Part shown: in pieces, positions 8,283-16,693 of the stretch
How positions within the stretch are numbered: the first letter of the stretch is position 1
Layout: the number at the start of each line of letters is the position of its first letter
From: CAVZTX01 sp963778375
GTDB lineage: Bacteria > Chloroflexota > Ktedonobacteria > Ktedonobacterales > Ktedonobacteraceae
Direction: 5' to 3'
Assembly: GCA_963778375.1 (NCBI GenBank)
Contig: CAVZTX010000028.1
Coordinates: forward strand, 252,674-316,673
Length of the DNA stretch: 64,000 nt
Notes under the pieces: model-generated
Database searches by the model: none
What the model was told of the DNA's origin: nothing
Seen by the model: only the letters and a program-made list of their open reading frames with translations
Position numbers and translations under genes: made by a program

Positions 8283-9600
8283 TCATTTGGAGTGATCAGC
8301 TTTAGCCTCGTATTTTTCAGGCTCCTTAGGTTTGGGCAACCATAGGAAGACATGGGTCGGTTGCATCGTCTCTTCCACCACCGTCACCAACCTCTCACTC
8401 AAGTGCGTCAAATCGACCTCTCCACGCAGCGACATGCTAAAGGCTGCCAGTATCTTGCTCGCATCATACTTACGGCGGTAGAAGCGGCGATCAATGACGT
8501 TTTGGATACGCTTGCGTAAGGGCTGGAAGAGTGCTCTGATAACCAGTGTGGAGACGACGATGGCGATACTGTTGTCACCGCTGATGCCATGTAGGAGCGC
8601 CTGCAAACCAAGAATCAGCCCAACGTAGACCGCGGTCAGAATGACCGTGAGCGTACCATAGACCAGCGTGCGATTGATCAGCACATCGATGTCCCAGAGC
8701 CGGTAGCGCATAATAGCGATCCCCAGTGTGATTGGAATCGCCAGCATCAAGCACATGATGAGGCCCACCTCAAGTGCGAAAGCAAGTGAACTTGCTCCAC
8801 CCAATCCTGGAAGCAAGACGAAATAATAGAGCAAACGCGGCCCAATGTTGCCTACAACAGCGATCACCACACCGAACAGCGCCCATTTAGTCTGCTGTCG
8901 CTGCTGGATTGTGGATACATAGCGATAACGGTACACCTGGATTCCCATCACCTCCACCACAAAGCTAAAAAAGAGCGTGAGGCTGAGTACAGATCGATCC
9001 AGTCCCCACGATGGAAGCAGAATAACAATGACCCAATAGCCAACCATGACCAAAGCCAGCCAGCGTGTCCAACGTGGCGCAAACTGTCCATCGGGAAATA
9101 CAAATCCGCAGAGCAAAAGGCTACCGTTCCCAAGAGCAGACAAAGTGGGGATTAACCACGACCAGCCGGAAGGAAGTGCTTGCAAGGTGATATTTGCGAA
9201 CCCAAAGGGAAGCATCATCAGAGCAAATGAGGTAATCAGCGCCACGCGCTCGACTCGACTTCCGCCAGAAAAGCAGCACACCCACAACAGCATAGCTGAA
9301 TTGAAAGAGCAGGCAACCTCCAACCATGTATGTGGCATAAAAGTCGAGGGACAGGCCCCATGTCCGAAGTGTATGCACATCTCCAGGGGTCAATTGACCG
9401 GTAAACGTTTGCACGTCAGAAGCATGCAGCAGATGAAGTGCGGCAAAAAATGCGGGGACATGAGCGACCAACAAGGCATACACTGGCACAACAATGGCGA
9501 TCCATGCCATGCGTGCAAACAGTAACCAGGGCCTCTGTAAGCGTGCATGAGGCGCATGTATGCCTCTATTAGTTTTCTTCGATGTTCGTGAAAGGCTCAT
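8283..9600 (-). pseudogene. Multi-pass membrane protein with RRFYRRKYDA tail, one frameshift
   Basis: Two frames join into one protein closely resembling the intact one at 62524-63852. The first part (9600 to about 9245) carries an LTPGDVHTLRTWGLSLDFYA segment after an N-terminal helix; the second (about 9245 to 8283) has many membrane helices and ends with ALFQPLRKRIQNVIDRRFYR, RKYDASKILAAFS and EETMQPTHVFLWLP. The switch falls at a TCGAG-TCGAG duplication near 9245, so one indel would restore it. In related bacteria this segment precedes GAF and kinase domains of sensor kinases, but here no kinase domain follows. Start 9600 has AGAGAAGAG upstream. It may be a sensor without an output domain. 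Confidence 0.7.
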
Positions 9601-9913
9601 GATCTCTTCTCTAGAACTCCAGCTCAAACGCTATCACATAATGCATCTCTTTGCCAGAGTATACAGAACACACAGCGAAACCACCCCTGTAGAATCACCT
9701 GTTGTCATTACTAGTATTTCACTCTTACGTCCTGATAGTTTCCTGAAATGGGTAGTCTTGCGCATAATTTTCTGCGCCTTCTGGCATATCCTTTAGATAA
9801 CGATGAATCTTCCCAGGTCTTAAAAAAGTATACAACCAGCGTTTACCATCTAGAACAACTCTATATAAACATAAAAAAGACGAAAAGCTCTGAATGAAGA
9901 AAGGATAAAAATA
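9601..9913. other. Intergenic region between divergent genes
   Basis: Should contain the promoter of the minus-strand membrane protein gene and of the plus-strand gene at 9914. I see no repeat, RNA gene or convincing short gene in it. Confidence 0.4.
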
Positions 9914-10447
9914 ATGTACTATCGGATAGCAATCCAGGCCAGTGATCAAGCCAGTTGGAAATGGAAATCAACCCCTTTGACATCTTTGGAGGCGCTCTTA
10001 CAGCTCCTTCGACTCTATAGCCCTATTCCGCAGGATCGCTTGCGAGTCTTCACAGCCCCTTCTCGCCAGGAAATGGATGTAATGCTGGCACAAGAAAACA
10101 ATGGCATGTCCAACAACTCTCACACCGCTGAACAGTTTCTAATCCAGAGAGGCTTCCGTTCACAGAGCAGCAAGCAGGAAGGCTCAAACGGAAGAACACA
10201 ACAGCCACAGAGTAGAAGGGCAATCACAATCACACTTCCTCCCTTGGTGATCCCAACCACCCCTGCTGAAGCTCCACTCGCGGAGCAGGGCCTAAGTGCA
10301 ATGGAGAAGATGCGCCTGGAATTGGAAATGGGAAACGGTGGTGACCATAATCAACCCTACACCTTCGCTTTGCCAGCCTCAATGCCGCAGGTTTTAGCCT
10401 GGACCAAATTACTTGTCCGCATCCAGCACGGCGAACTGCTCCCTTAA
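9914..10447 (+). CDS. Hypothetical protein
   Basis: 177 residues, family not recognised, no membrane segment or signal peptide. The first 50 residues (MYYRIAIQASDQASWKWKST, then SLEALLQLLRLY and RLRVFTAP) look like a small folded domain; the middle, residues about 65-115, is polar and probably disordered; the end has PYTFALPASMPQVLAWTKLLVRI. GAAAGGAT lies before the ATG. The coding pattern (third-position bias, no stop) is good over the whole length. It is followed after 60 bp by the methylmalonyl-CoA mutase gene, which has its own promoter, so the two are probably separate units. Confidence 0.6.
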   Translation: MYYRIAIQASDQASWKWKSTPLTSLEALLQLLRLYSPIPQDRLRVFTAPSRQEMDVMLAQENNGMSNNSHTAEQFLIQRGFRSQSSKQEGSNGRTQQPQSRRAITITLPPLVIPTTPAEAPLAEQGLSAMEKMRLELEMGNGGDHNQPYTFALPASMPQVLAWTKLLVRIQHGELLP

Positions 10448-10468
10448 GCCACGCCATCCCTCACAATA

Positions 10469-10477
10469 TGCTATAAT
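10469..10477 (+). promoter_or_regulatory. Extended -10 promoter before the mutase gene
   Basis: TG-C-TATAAT is an extended -10 element. The predicted start near 10484 lies about 23 bases before the ATG at 10507. No clear -35 box is visible, as is usual for extended -10 promoters. Confidence 0.55.
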
Positions 10478-10506
10478 GCTCTCTGCATGGAAAGAGAGAC
10501 GATAGC

Positions 10507-12174
10507 ATGGAAAATCATGTGAGCAAAAACGCCGAAGAGTGGCGCAACACGACCGCTCACACGGCAAAGGAAAAAACAGCACAGCGGCAGAAACAGTTCG
10601 CCACAAGTTCCGGCATCGAGGTGCCGGACCTATCCAGCACAGAAGACATGCAGGGCTTTGATCCTCATGCTCAACTGGGCTACCCCGGCGAATTTCCTTT
10701 CACACGCGGCATTCACCCCGGCATGTATCGCTCCCGACTCTGGACGATGCGTCAGTATGCCGGCTTTGCAACTGCTGAAGAATCGAATAAACGTTACCAT
10801 TTCCTGCTCTCACATGGTACAACCGGTCTCTCAGTGGCCTTCGACCTGCCCACGCAAATGGGTTATGACGCGGATCATCCCCTCTCCGAGGGCGAAGTTG
10901 GCAAAGTCGGCGTCTCGATCTCCAGCCTGGAAGATATGGAAACGCTGCTGCATGACCTGCCACTGGAACGTATCAGCACGTCCATGACCATCAATGCCAC
11001 CGCCAGCATCTTGCTCGCCCTCTACATCGCCGTTGCCAAAAAGACCGGCGCTGAGGTGAGTAAACTCACCGGCACCGTACAAAACGATGTCTTGAAAGAG
11101 TATATAGCGCGTGGCACCTATATCTATCCGCCGCAGTATTCGATGCGCATTATCACCGACATGTTCGGCTACTGCGCCGAGAATTTGCCGCGCTGGAACC
11201 CGATCAGTATCAGCGGATATCACATACGCGAGGCAGGCTCAACCGCGGTCCAGGAGGTCGCCTTCACCCTTTCCAACGCCATCAGCTACGTGCAAGCCGC
11301 ACTTGACGCCGGACTGGATGTTGATACCTTCGCGGGTCGGCTGTCCTTCTTTTTCAACAGCCACAATAACCTGCTGGAAGAGGTTGCTAAATTCCGGGCT
11401 GCCCGGCGCATGTGGGCACACATTATGCAGGATCGCTTTCATGCACAGGACCCGCGCTCGATGATGCTGCGCTTCCATACGCAGACGGCGGGTTCAACGC
11501 TGACCGCCCAGCAACCCGATAACAACATCGTACGAACCGCCTACCAGGCGCTAGCCGCCGTTCTTGGAGGCACTCAATCCCTGCATACCAATTCCAAGGA
11601 TGAGGCGCTTTCGCTTCCCACCGAAGATGCGGTACGCATTGCATTGCGCACGCAGCAGATTCTCGGCTACGAGAGCGGCGTGGCCGATGTCGTAGACCCA
11701 TTAGCAGGCTCATATTATGTCGAGTACCTGACCGACAGTATAGAGCAACGAGCCTGGGACTACATCCGCCAGATTGATGCACTTGGTGGCAGCGTACACG
11801 CCATCGAACGTGGTTTTATGCAAGCAGAGATCGAGCAGGCCGCGTACGACTACCAGCGCGCTCTGGAACAACAGCAGGCTATCGTCGTTGGCGTCAACCG
11901 CTTCACGCAAGAGGAGGAGCAGCGCCCAATCTTGCTGCGCGTCGATCCCGAAGCGGGCAGACGGCAAGCGGCAAAGCTCGCCGCCCTCCGTGAACGGCGC
12001 AACAATGAGCATGTGCAACAGGCACTGGCCGCCCTGGAACACGGAGCAGCAGGCACCGAGAACCTCATGCCGCTCATTATCGCAGCCGTCGAAGCATACG
12101 CCACCCTTGGAGAAATCAGTGATGCCATGCGTCACGTCTTTGGCGAACAACACGAATTCCGTAGCATAGAATAG
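10507..12174 (+). CDS. Methylmalonyl-CoA mutase, large (catalytic TIM-barrel) subunit
   Basis: 555 residues, the size of the separate large subunit of split mutases, which isomerise (R)-methylmalonyl-CoA and succinyl-CoA using adenosylcobalamin. YPGEFPFTRGIHPGMYRSRL, then TMRQYAGF (80-87), FDLPTQMGYD, SMTINATA, KEYIARGTYIYPP and SGYHIREAG are all family hallmarks. The Tyr in RQYAGF and Arg in ARGTYIYPP are the positions I recall as distinguishing methylmalonyl-CoA from isobutyryl-CoA mutases, so methylmalonyl-CoA is the likely substrate. The cobalamin domain (DxHxxG) is absent from this protein and from the window, so the small subunit must be encoded elsewhere. The ATG at 10507 follows AGAGACG. 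The racemase gene begins 4 bases after the stop. Confidence 0.9.
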   Translation: MENHVSKNAEEWRNTTAHTAKEKTAQRQKQFATSSGIEVPDLSSTEDMQGFDPHAQLGYPGEFPFTRGIHPGMYRSRLWTMRQYAGFATAEESNKRYHFLLSHGTTGLSVAFDLPTQMGYDADHPLSEGEVGKVGVSISSLEDMETLLHDLPLERISTSMTINATASILLALYIAVAKKTGAEVSKLTGTVQNDVLKEYIARGTYIYPPQYSMRIITDMFGYCAENLPRWNPISISGYHIREAGSTAVQEVAFTLSNAISYVQAALDAGLDVDTFAGRLSFFFNSHNNLLEEVAKFRAARRMWAHIMQDRFHAQDPRSMMLRFHTQTAGSTLTAQQPDNNIVRTAYQALAAVLGGTQSLHTNSKDEALSLPTEDAVRIALRTQQILGYESGVADVVDPLAGSYYVEYLTDSIEQRAWDYIRQIDALGGSVHAIERGFMQAEIEQAAYDYQRALEQQQAIVVGVNRFTQEEEQRPILLRVDPEAGRRQAAKLAALRERRNNEHVQQALAALEHGAAGTENLMPLIIAAVEAYATLGEISDAMRHVFGEQHEFRSIE

Positions 12175-12178
12175 AAGT

Positions 12179-13120
12179 ATGCTGTATAGTATGAAAGACA
12201 ACGTCGGGGCCTCAGCGGAGCGAAGCGGAGCGTATATCAATCCTTCGCGCCCATCGCCGATGTATCGACCAGAACCAAGTCAACTTGAAAGGCTAGAGAT
12301 AGCACGAAATCCAGAGGCCCCCATCGGGGTTTTCAATTCAGGAGCAGGAGGGCTAACTATCCTCTCAGCACTACGAAAAGAATTACCTTCTGAGCATTAT
12401 ATCTATTTCGGTGATACAGGACACTGCCCATACGGTGTTCGCAGCGATGCCGAGATCACCGAATTGTCGCTGCGTGGTAATCGCTTTCTGATCTCGCAAG
12501 GCGTCAAACTGATCGTAGTCGCCTGTAATACCGCCTCACAGGCCGCGCTTTCCACATTACGCGCGACCTTCTCAATCCCCTTTGTTGGAGTCGTTCCCGC
12601 GGTAAAACCGGCAGCACAAAAGACGAAGAAAGGGCGTATCGGTATCGCCGCCACCAATCAGGCGGCCAAGGCCCTCTATTTACGTCAACTCATTGACGAG
12701 TTCGCAGAAGGTATCTCCGCGTATGCCGTCGGTTGCCCAGAGCTGGTAACACTGGTTGAACATGGCGAGCTAGATGGCCCCGTAGTGGAGGAAACAGTGA
12801 AGCATGCTCTGCAACCCCTTCTATCGGAAGATGTTGATGTAATTGTGCTTGGCTGCACACATTTTCCTGCACTGCGCCCTGTAATTGAACGTGTTACCCA
12901 GCACGCAGTGCAGATTATTGATAGCGGATTTGCCGTAGCGCGTCGCACGCATGTAGTCTTGGAGGCAGAGAGCCTGCTCGCTCCCGCCAGCCAGAATAAC
13001 ACAAGTAGCTCGGAAAGTGGTAAACTCGATGTCTGGTGCAGTGGAGACCCCACGGCTTTTAGTGAAGTAGCCAGTAAAATACTAGGGTATACCGTCATTG
13101 CCCATCAATCTCAAATATAA
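12179..13120 (+). CDS. murI: Glutamate racemase, divergent
   Basis: 313 residues. It interconverts L- and D-glutamate for peptidoglycan. The two catalytic cysteines are present: Cys116 in VVACNTAS and Cys226 in VLGCTHFP. Two departures from the family are seen. PIGVFNSGAGGL has Asn53 where almost all racemases have Asp (FDSG), and DTGHCPYG replaces the usual DTAR-type PYG motif. Residues 1 to about 35 are an N-terminal extension partly encoded by dispersed repeat DNA (12246-12267). Starts at 12179, 12191 or 12260 are possible and none has a strong ribosome site; coupling to the mutase stop 4 bases upstream favours 12179. It might have a shifted activity within the Asp/Glu racemase superfamily. 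Confidence 0.8.
   Translation: MLYSMKDNVGASAERSGAYINPSRPSPMYRPEPSQLERLEIARNPEAPIGVFNSGAGGLTILSALRKELPSEHYIYFGDTGHCPYGVRSDAEITELSLRGNRFLISQGVKLIVVACNTASQAALSTLRATFSIPFVGVVPAVKPAAQKTKKGRIGIAATNQAAKALYLRQLIDEFAEGISAYAVGCPELVTLVEHGELDGPVVEETVKHALQPLLSEDVDVIVLGCTHFPALRPVIERVTQHAVQIIDSGFAVARRTHVVLEAESLLAPASQNNTSSSESGKLDVWCSGDPTAFSEVASKILGYTVIAHQSQI
12246..12267. repeat. Intragenic copy of a dispersed repeat in the racemase N-terminus
   Basis: Twenty-two bases identical to 3540-3561 in the MFS gene, including CGCGCCCATCG and GCCGATGTATCG. It encodes part of the nonconserved N-terminal extension of the racemase. Confidence 0.65.
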
Positions 13121-13128
13121 GGAGGACC

Positions 13129-13776
13129 ATGCAAAACCATCGTACTGTTGATAGCAATGAAAATATCAGTCTGGAAGAATCATGCCTCAAGCCATTTCGT
13201 ATACGTTGTGCACAGCACATATCTAATATCCTGGCACCCGTAACAGTTTCATTGCCATTAGTAGCATCGGTGGCATTCTATCGCGCTCGCGACGTATCCA
13301 CTGCATTACTCTACGCCTTGACTACCCTGTTCTTTCTCAGTCTAGCGCCAGCAATATATGTCTTGATCGGCTTTCGTCAGGGCAAAATTTCTGACCTGGA
13401 GATAACCAATCGTAGCGAGCGGGCAGGCCCATTTCTCTTCAGCATTATGTCAACGATTGTTGGCCTCTTCATCTTGCTGTTCACGAACGCACCGAAGAAC
13501 CTTGAAACATTACTCTTCATTACAGGAGTAAGCGGCATTATCATGACAGTGACCACCCTATGGTGGAAAATCAGTATTCACGCATCAACCCTGGCCGGTG
13601 CGGCAACCATCCTCACTATCCTCTACGGCATGGTTATGCTCCCCACTTACCTGCTGGTCATTCTAGTCGGCTGGTCCCGCATAGTTCTACGACGCCATAC
13701 AGTAGCACAAGTAGTCGTCGGCTCCCTGCTAAGCATTGTCCTAACAATGGTGATTTTGAAGGTGAGAGGAGTGTAG
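13129..13776 (+). CDS. PAP2-superfamily-like membrane protein
   Basis: 215 residues with about five or six membrane helices. Near the C-terminus KISIHASTLAGA and WSRIVLRRHTVAQVVVG resemble the PAP2 lipid phosphatase motifs (KxxxH-type, then SRxxxRRHTxxQ with the catalytic His), which in the family remove phosphate from phosphatidate or undecaprenyl pyrophosphate. The central PSGH motif is not evident, so catalysis is uncertain. AAGGAGGACC precedes the ATG at 13129, the strongest ribosome site in this group, and the gene lies 8 bases after murI. If it is an undecaprenyl-pyrophosphate phosphatase, the pair would both serve cell-wall synthesis; that is inference. Confidence 0.68.
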   Translation: MQNHRTVDSNENISLEESCLKPFRIRCAQHISNILAPVTVSLPLVASVAFYRARDVSTALLYALTTLFFLSLAPAIYVLIGFRQGKISDLEITNRSERAGPFLFSIMSTIVGLFILLFTNAPKNLETLLFITGVSGIIMTVTTLWWKISIHASTLAGAATILTILYGMVMLPTYLLVILVGWSRIVLRRHTVAQVVVGSLLSIVLTMVILKVRGV

Positions 13777-13834
13777 GAGTCCAGCCTGAGGTGCGACTTG
13801 CCTTCATAAGCGTCAGCTTGAGGATTATGTTAAA

Positions 13835-14626
13835 ATGAAGAAAAAGAGGAGAAGAAAGGTGAACACGGATATTCCTCAATTGGACTGGCAGGACTGGATG
13901 CACCGCTACGATCAGCAGCAGAGCACCTACCTGCCTGATCGTGAAAAACGCTTTACTGTCATGCTCGATGTGTTAGAAACGCTGCTTCCTGAACACTTTG
14001 TCGCGCTTGACCTGGCCTGTGGTCCCGGATCAATGAGCCAGCGCCTTTTATCGCGCTTCCCCCAGGCACGCTCCATCGCTGTGGATATTGATCCCATCCT
14101 ACTGCTGCTTGGACAGCACGTCCTGAGTGACATGCAAGGGCATTTGCGTTGGGTGGAAGCAGACATCAGTGAGCCTTCCTGGCACAGCAGACTTGGCGAG
14201 GAACACGTGGATGCGGTAGTAAGCACGACGGCTCTTCATTGGCTGCCTGCTGGCTCGCTGGTGGAACTGTATCGCCAGTTAGGAGTCCTCGTTCGCCCTG
14301 GTGGAGTGTTCCTCAATGGGGATGGCTTGGGGTTTGCCCCACATCTGCCGAGCTTCAACATGGTCACAGAGCGCGGACATGTGCGGTGGGCTGCTGAGGC
14401 GACCGCAGCGGAGAAGGAAGATTGGGAGGTGTGGTGGGAGGCGCTGAGGCGTGAACCAGGGATGGAGCCGCTCTTCGCGGAACGTGCGCGTCGCTTTAGC
14501 AACAAAACGCGTCCCCCTGGTACCCTGGTAGATGTTCACCTGGCAGCGTTGCGCAATGCGGGATTTCACGAAGTTGACGTGATCTGGCAACACCTGGACA
14601 ACCGGGTCGTGATGGCAGTGCGCTAG
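13835..14626 (+). CDS. Class I SAM-dependent methyltransferase
   Basis: 263 residues from the ATG. Motif I is VALDLACGPGSMSQRLL (about 57-73), followed by ARSIAVDIDPI as motif II and a VDAVVSTTALHWLP motif, with LVRPGGVFLNGD after it: the Rossmann fold of trans-aconitate-type methyltransferases, acting on an unknown small molecule. Two starts compete: ATG 13835 adds a very basic leader (KKKRRRK), while GTG 13859 has AGGAG 7 bases upstream and is perhaps the better start. The gene seems to be independent of the murI group, about 60 bp away. Confidence 0.82.
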   Translation: MKKKRRRKVNTDIPQLDWQDWMHRYDQQQSTYLPDREKRFTVMLDVLETLLPEHFVALDLACGPGSMSQRLLSRFPQARSIAVDIDPILLLLGQHVLSDMQGHLRWVEADISEPSWHSRLGEEHVDAVVSTTALHWLPAGSLVELYRQLGVLVRPGGVFLNGDGLGFAPHLPSFNMVTERGHVRWAAEATAAEKEDWEVWWEALRREPGMEPLFAERARRFSNKTRPPGTLVDVHLAALRNAGFHEVDVIWQHLDNRVVMAVR

Positions 14627-14823
14627 CTCGCGGGAATTTCCGGCTCATGCTCGGAGGGAGCTTATGAGCGAGAAGAGTGGGTCAGCCAGCCTCAAAAGCG
14701 ACTTGCGGATCACAGAAGAGCAGAGGCATTACCTTACAGAACTGCCAAATTTTCCTTATTGAATCCTGCGCAACTCGGCGTTGTGGCACGCTCACCCACT
14801 CAGAAACACCGCTCATCCGGGAT

Positions 14824-15738
14824 CTAGGCCGACTTGTTGATGAACTCTTTGGTGACCCATTGTGCGGCATTTTTGGGATAGGGAGCGGTCAATCCAAGGA
14901 TGATGTGCTGGAAGCCAGCGTCGATGGCTCCAGCGATTGAGTTCCGGGTGGTGCTGGGGTGATCGTAAGAGATTGGCAGGTAGATGGATCGGGTGATCGA
15001 GGCGGGATCGCGACCGTTCTCGGCGCAGATGCGGTCCAGGAGAGCACTTCGACTGATGGCGTCATCGATGTCGTCTCCGGGGATGTTCCACAGGTCGGCA
15101 TGCTCGGCGACCACGCGTAGCGTCGCAGTCGAGCGTCCGCCGATCAGTATTGGCGGATGAGGTTGTTGGACGGGTTTGGGGTTGCAGATCGCCCCGGTGA
15201 GGTGGAGGTAGGTGCCATCGAAGTCGAACGGTTCAGCCTCGGTCCACAACCGCCGGATGACTGTGCATGCTTCGGCGAGATCTCCGACCGAATGGGTGAA
15301 GTCGTGGTAGGGCAGGCCATTTGCCTCGTACTCACGCCGTGCTATAGGGAGGTTTGGTCGTGAGCCTGCGCCGATGCCAAAGTCGAGCCGCCCGTCGGAG
15401 ACGACGTCAACAGTTGCAGCAATCTTCGCCAGCATCGCGGGCGGTCGGAAGCGGTTGCTCGTCACGAGCAGCCCAAGGCGCAGTCGTTCGGTTTGCGCGG
15501 CGAGGGCTGAGAGCAGTGTCCAGCCCTCGAAAATCGATCCGTTCCGGTCTCCTCTAATCGGCATGAGGTGATCGAACAGCCACGCATGCTCGATCTCTGG
15601 GATGGTGTCCGCCTCTCGCCAGACGCGCAGAATGTCGCGATAGCTGACCTGCTGTTGAGACGTTGAAATCCCGAAACGCGGTCCGGTCGTATGTGCATTC
15701 ATGCCCACGTCCGTCATCGCTATGTCTGATGTGTTCAT
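14824..15738 (-). CDS. LLM-class flavin (F420)-dependent oxidoreductase
   Basis: 304 residues, a luciferase-like TIM barrel. Typical blocks are HAWLFDHLMPIRGD, LLSALAAQTERLRLGLLV, RPPAMLAKIAATVDVVSDGR and FGIGAGSRPN, then HPPILIGGRSTATLRVVAEH. Such enzymes use FMN or F420 for monooxygenation or hydride transfer; substrate unknown. It is divergent from a TetR-family gene, with shared operators at 15757-15808, so it is probably the target of that regulator. Third positions are GC-rich compared with neighbours, which suggests transfer from an actinobacterium-like donor. AGGAAT lies before the ATG at 15738. Confidence 0.87.
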   Translation of the reverse strand: MNTSDIAMTDVGMNAHTTGPRFGISTSQQQVSYRDILRVWREADTIPEIEHAWLFDHLMPIRGDRNGSIFEGWTLLSALAAQTERLRLGLLVTSNRFRPPAMLAKIAATVDVVSDGRLDFGIGAGSRPNLPIARREYEANGLPYHDFTHSVGDLAEACTVIRRLWTEAEPFDFDGTYLHLTGAICNPKPVQQPHPPILIGGRSTATLRVVAEHADLWNIPGDDIDDAISRSALLDRICAENGRDPASITRSIYLPISYDHPSTTRNSIAGAIDAGFQHIILGLTAPYPKNAAQWVTKEFINKSA

Positions 15739-15756
15739 AGATGGTATTCCTCCATG

Positions 15757-15808
15757 ATATACTAGTATCGAAGTAGTGTTCCGATACTAGTATATGGAAC
15801 AATGTTCC
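15757..15808. promoter_or_regulatory. Double inverted-repeat operator between LLM and TetR genes
   Basis: A perfect 14-bp inverted repeat (ATATACTAGTATCG at 15757-15770, its complement at 15782-15795, 11-base spacer); each arm contains the palindrome ATACTAGTAT. It is followed at once by GGAAC-AAT-GTTCC (15796-15808). These are the size and symmetry expected for TetR-family dimers and lie between two divergent starts, so autorepression plus control of the oxidoreductase is likely. Confidence 0.8.
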
Positions 15809-15845
15809 GCTTGTCAAGCTCTTGTGTGAGGGAGGAAATGAAGCG

Positions 15846-16442
15846 ATGACCACCATCGACGAGGGAGTGGGGCACCCAGCCCGAAAGATTCGGGCCGACG
15901 CGCAGCGTAACGAGCAGGCGTTGCTCGCCGCTGCCGCCGCCGTGTTCGTCACTTCAGGTGTTGATGCGCCGGTACGTGACATCGCAGCGGCGGCTGGGGT
16001 CGGGATGGGGACGATATACCGCCACTTCCCGACGCGAGCGGATCTCATTGTTGCTGTGTACCGCCATCAGGTCGAGGCCTGCGCCCAGGCTGGTCCGGTC
16101 CTGCTGGCGAATGGGAGCTCGCCGCATGCTGCCCTTGGTCAGTGGGTCAACCTCTTCGTTGATTTCCTGGTCACGAAGCATGGACTCGCCGCGGTCCTGC
16201 AACCCGACAGTGCTGGCTTCGACGCGCTGCATGCCTACTTTCTTGACCGCCTCGTGCCCGTGTGCGCTCAGTTGCTCGAAGCCTGCGCCCAAGCTGGCGA
16301 GATCAGCACCGATATTGATGCCCTCGAACTCATGTATGGCATCGGCAACCTCTGCGTTGGTGCCGACAACAATCCTCGTTACGATGCCCGCCGCATGGTC
16401 AAGCTCCTCATCGCGGGACTCCTCCAATCGCGCTCGACCTGA
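15846..16442 (+). CDS. TetR/AcrR-family transcriptional repressor
   Basis: 198 residues. The N-terminal helix-turn-helix is clear: NEQALLAAAAAVFVTSGVDA, VRDIAAAAGVGMGTIYRHFP, ADLIVAVYRHQ. The remainder is an all-helical ligand-binding domain with LGQWVNLFVDFLVTKHGL, resembling the SbtR-like C-terminal group. The ATG at 15846 is chosen, with GGAGG upstream; an earlier start at 15822 would overlap that site. It probably represses itself and the divergent LLM oxidoreductase through 15757-15808 and releases on binding a small molecule. High GC third positions match its divergent partner. Confidence 0.9.
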   Translation: MTTIDEGVGHPARKIRADAQRNEQALLAAAAAVFVTSGVDAPVRDIAAAAGVGMGTIYRHFPTRADLIVAVYRHQVEACAQAGPVLLANGSSPHAALGQWVNLFVDFLVTKHGLAAVLQPDSAGFDALHAYFLDRLVPVCAQLLEACAQAGEISTDIDALELMYGIGNLCVGADNNPRYDARRMVKLLIAGLLQSRST

Positions 16443-16693
16443 TACTGCTGATCCAGAGAAGGAGCATCTACAGCACCTCGAGAAGGTTGGTCAATTTCGT
16501 GTACATTTGGGAATTCCGTGAGCGAAATTTTGATAAATCGATGAATGGGTCTTCCCTCAGAAAGAGAGCAGGTCACTCACCGATGTATCCTGATTCCACC
16601 CATGGAATAGGTCTGACTCAATTTTGGTGAATAATGCCTGCTCTACGACGCCGAATTATCAAATTTACACCAAGCCACGTCAGGAGAAGTTTC

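Noticed and set aside
14640..14680. Terminator after the methyltransferase gene
   Set aside because: GCTCATGCTC and GAGCTTATGAGC can pair only with mismatches and there is no T-run.
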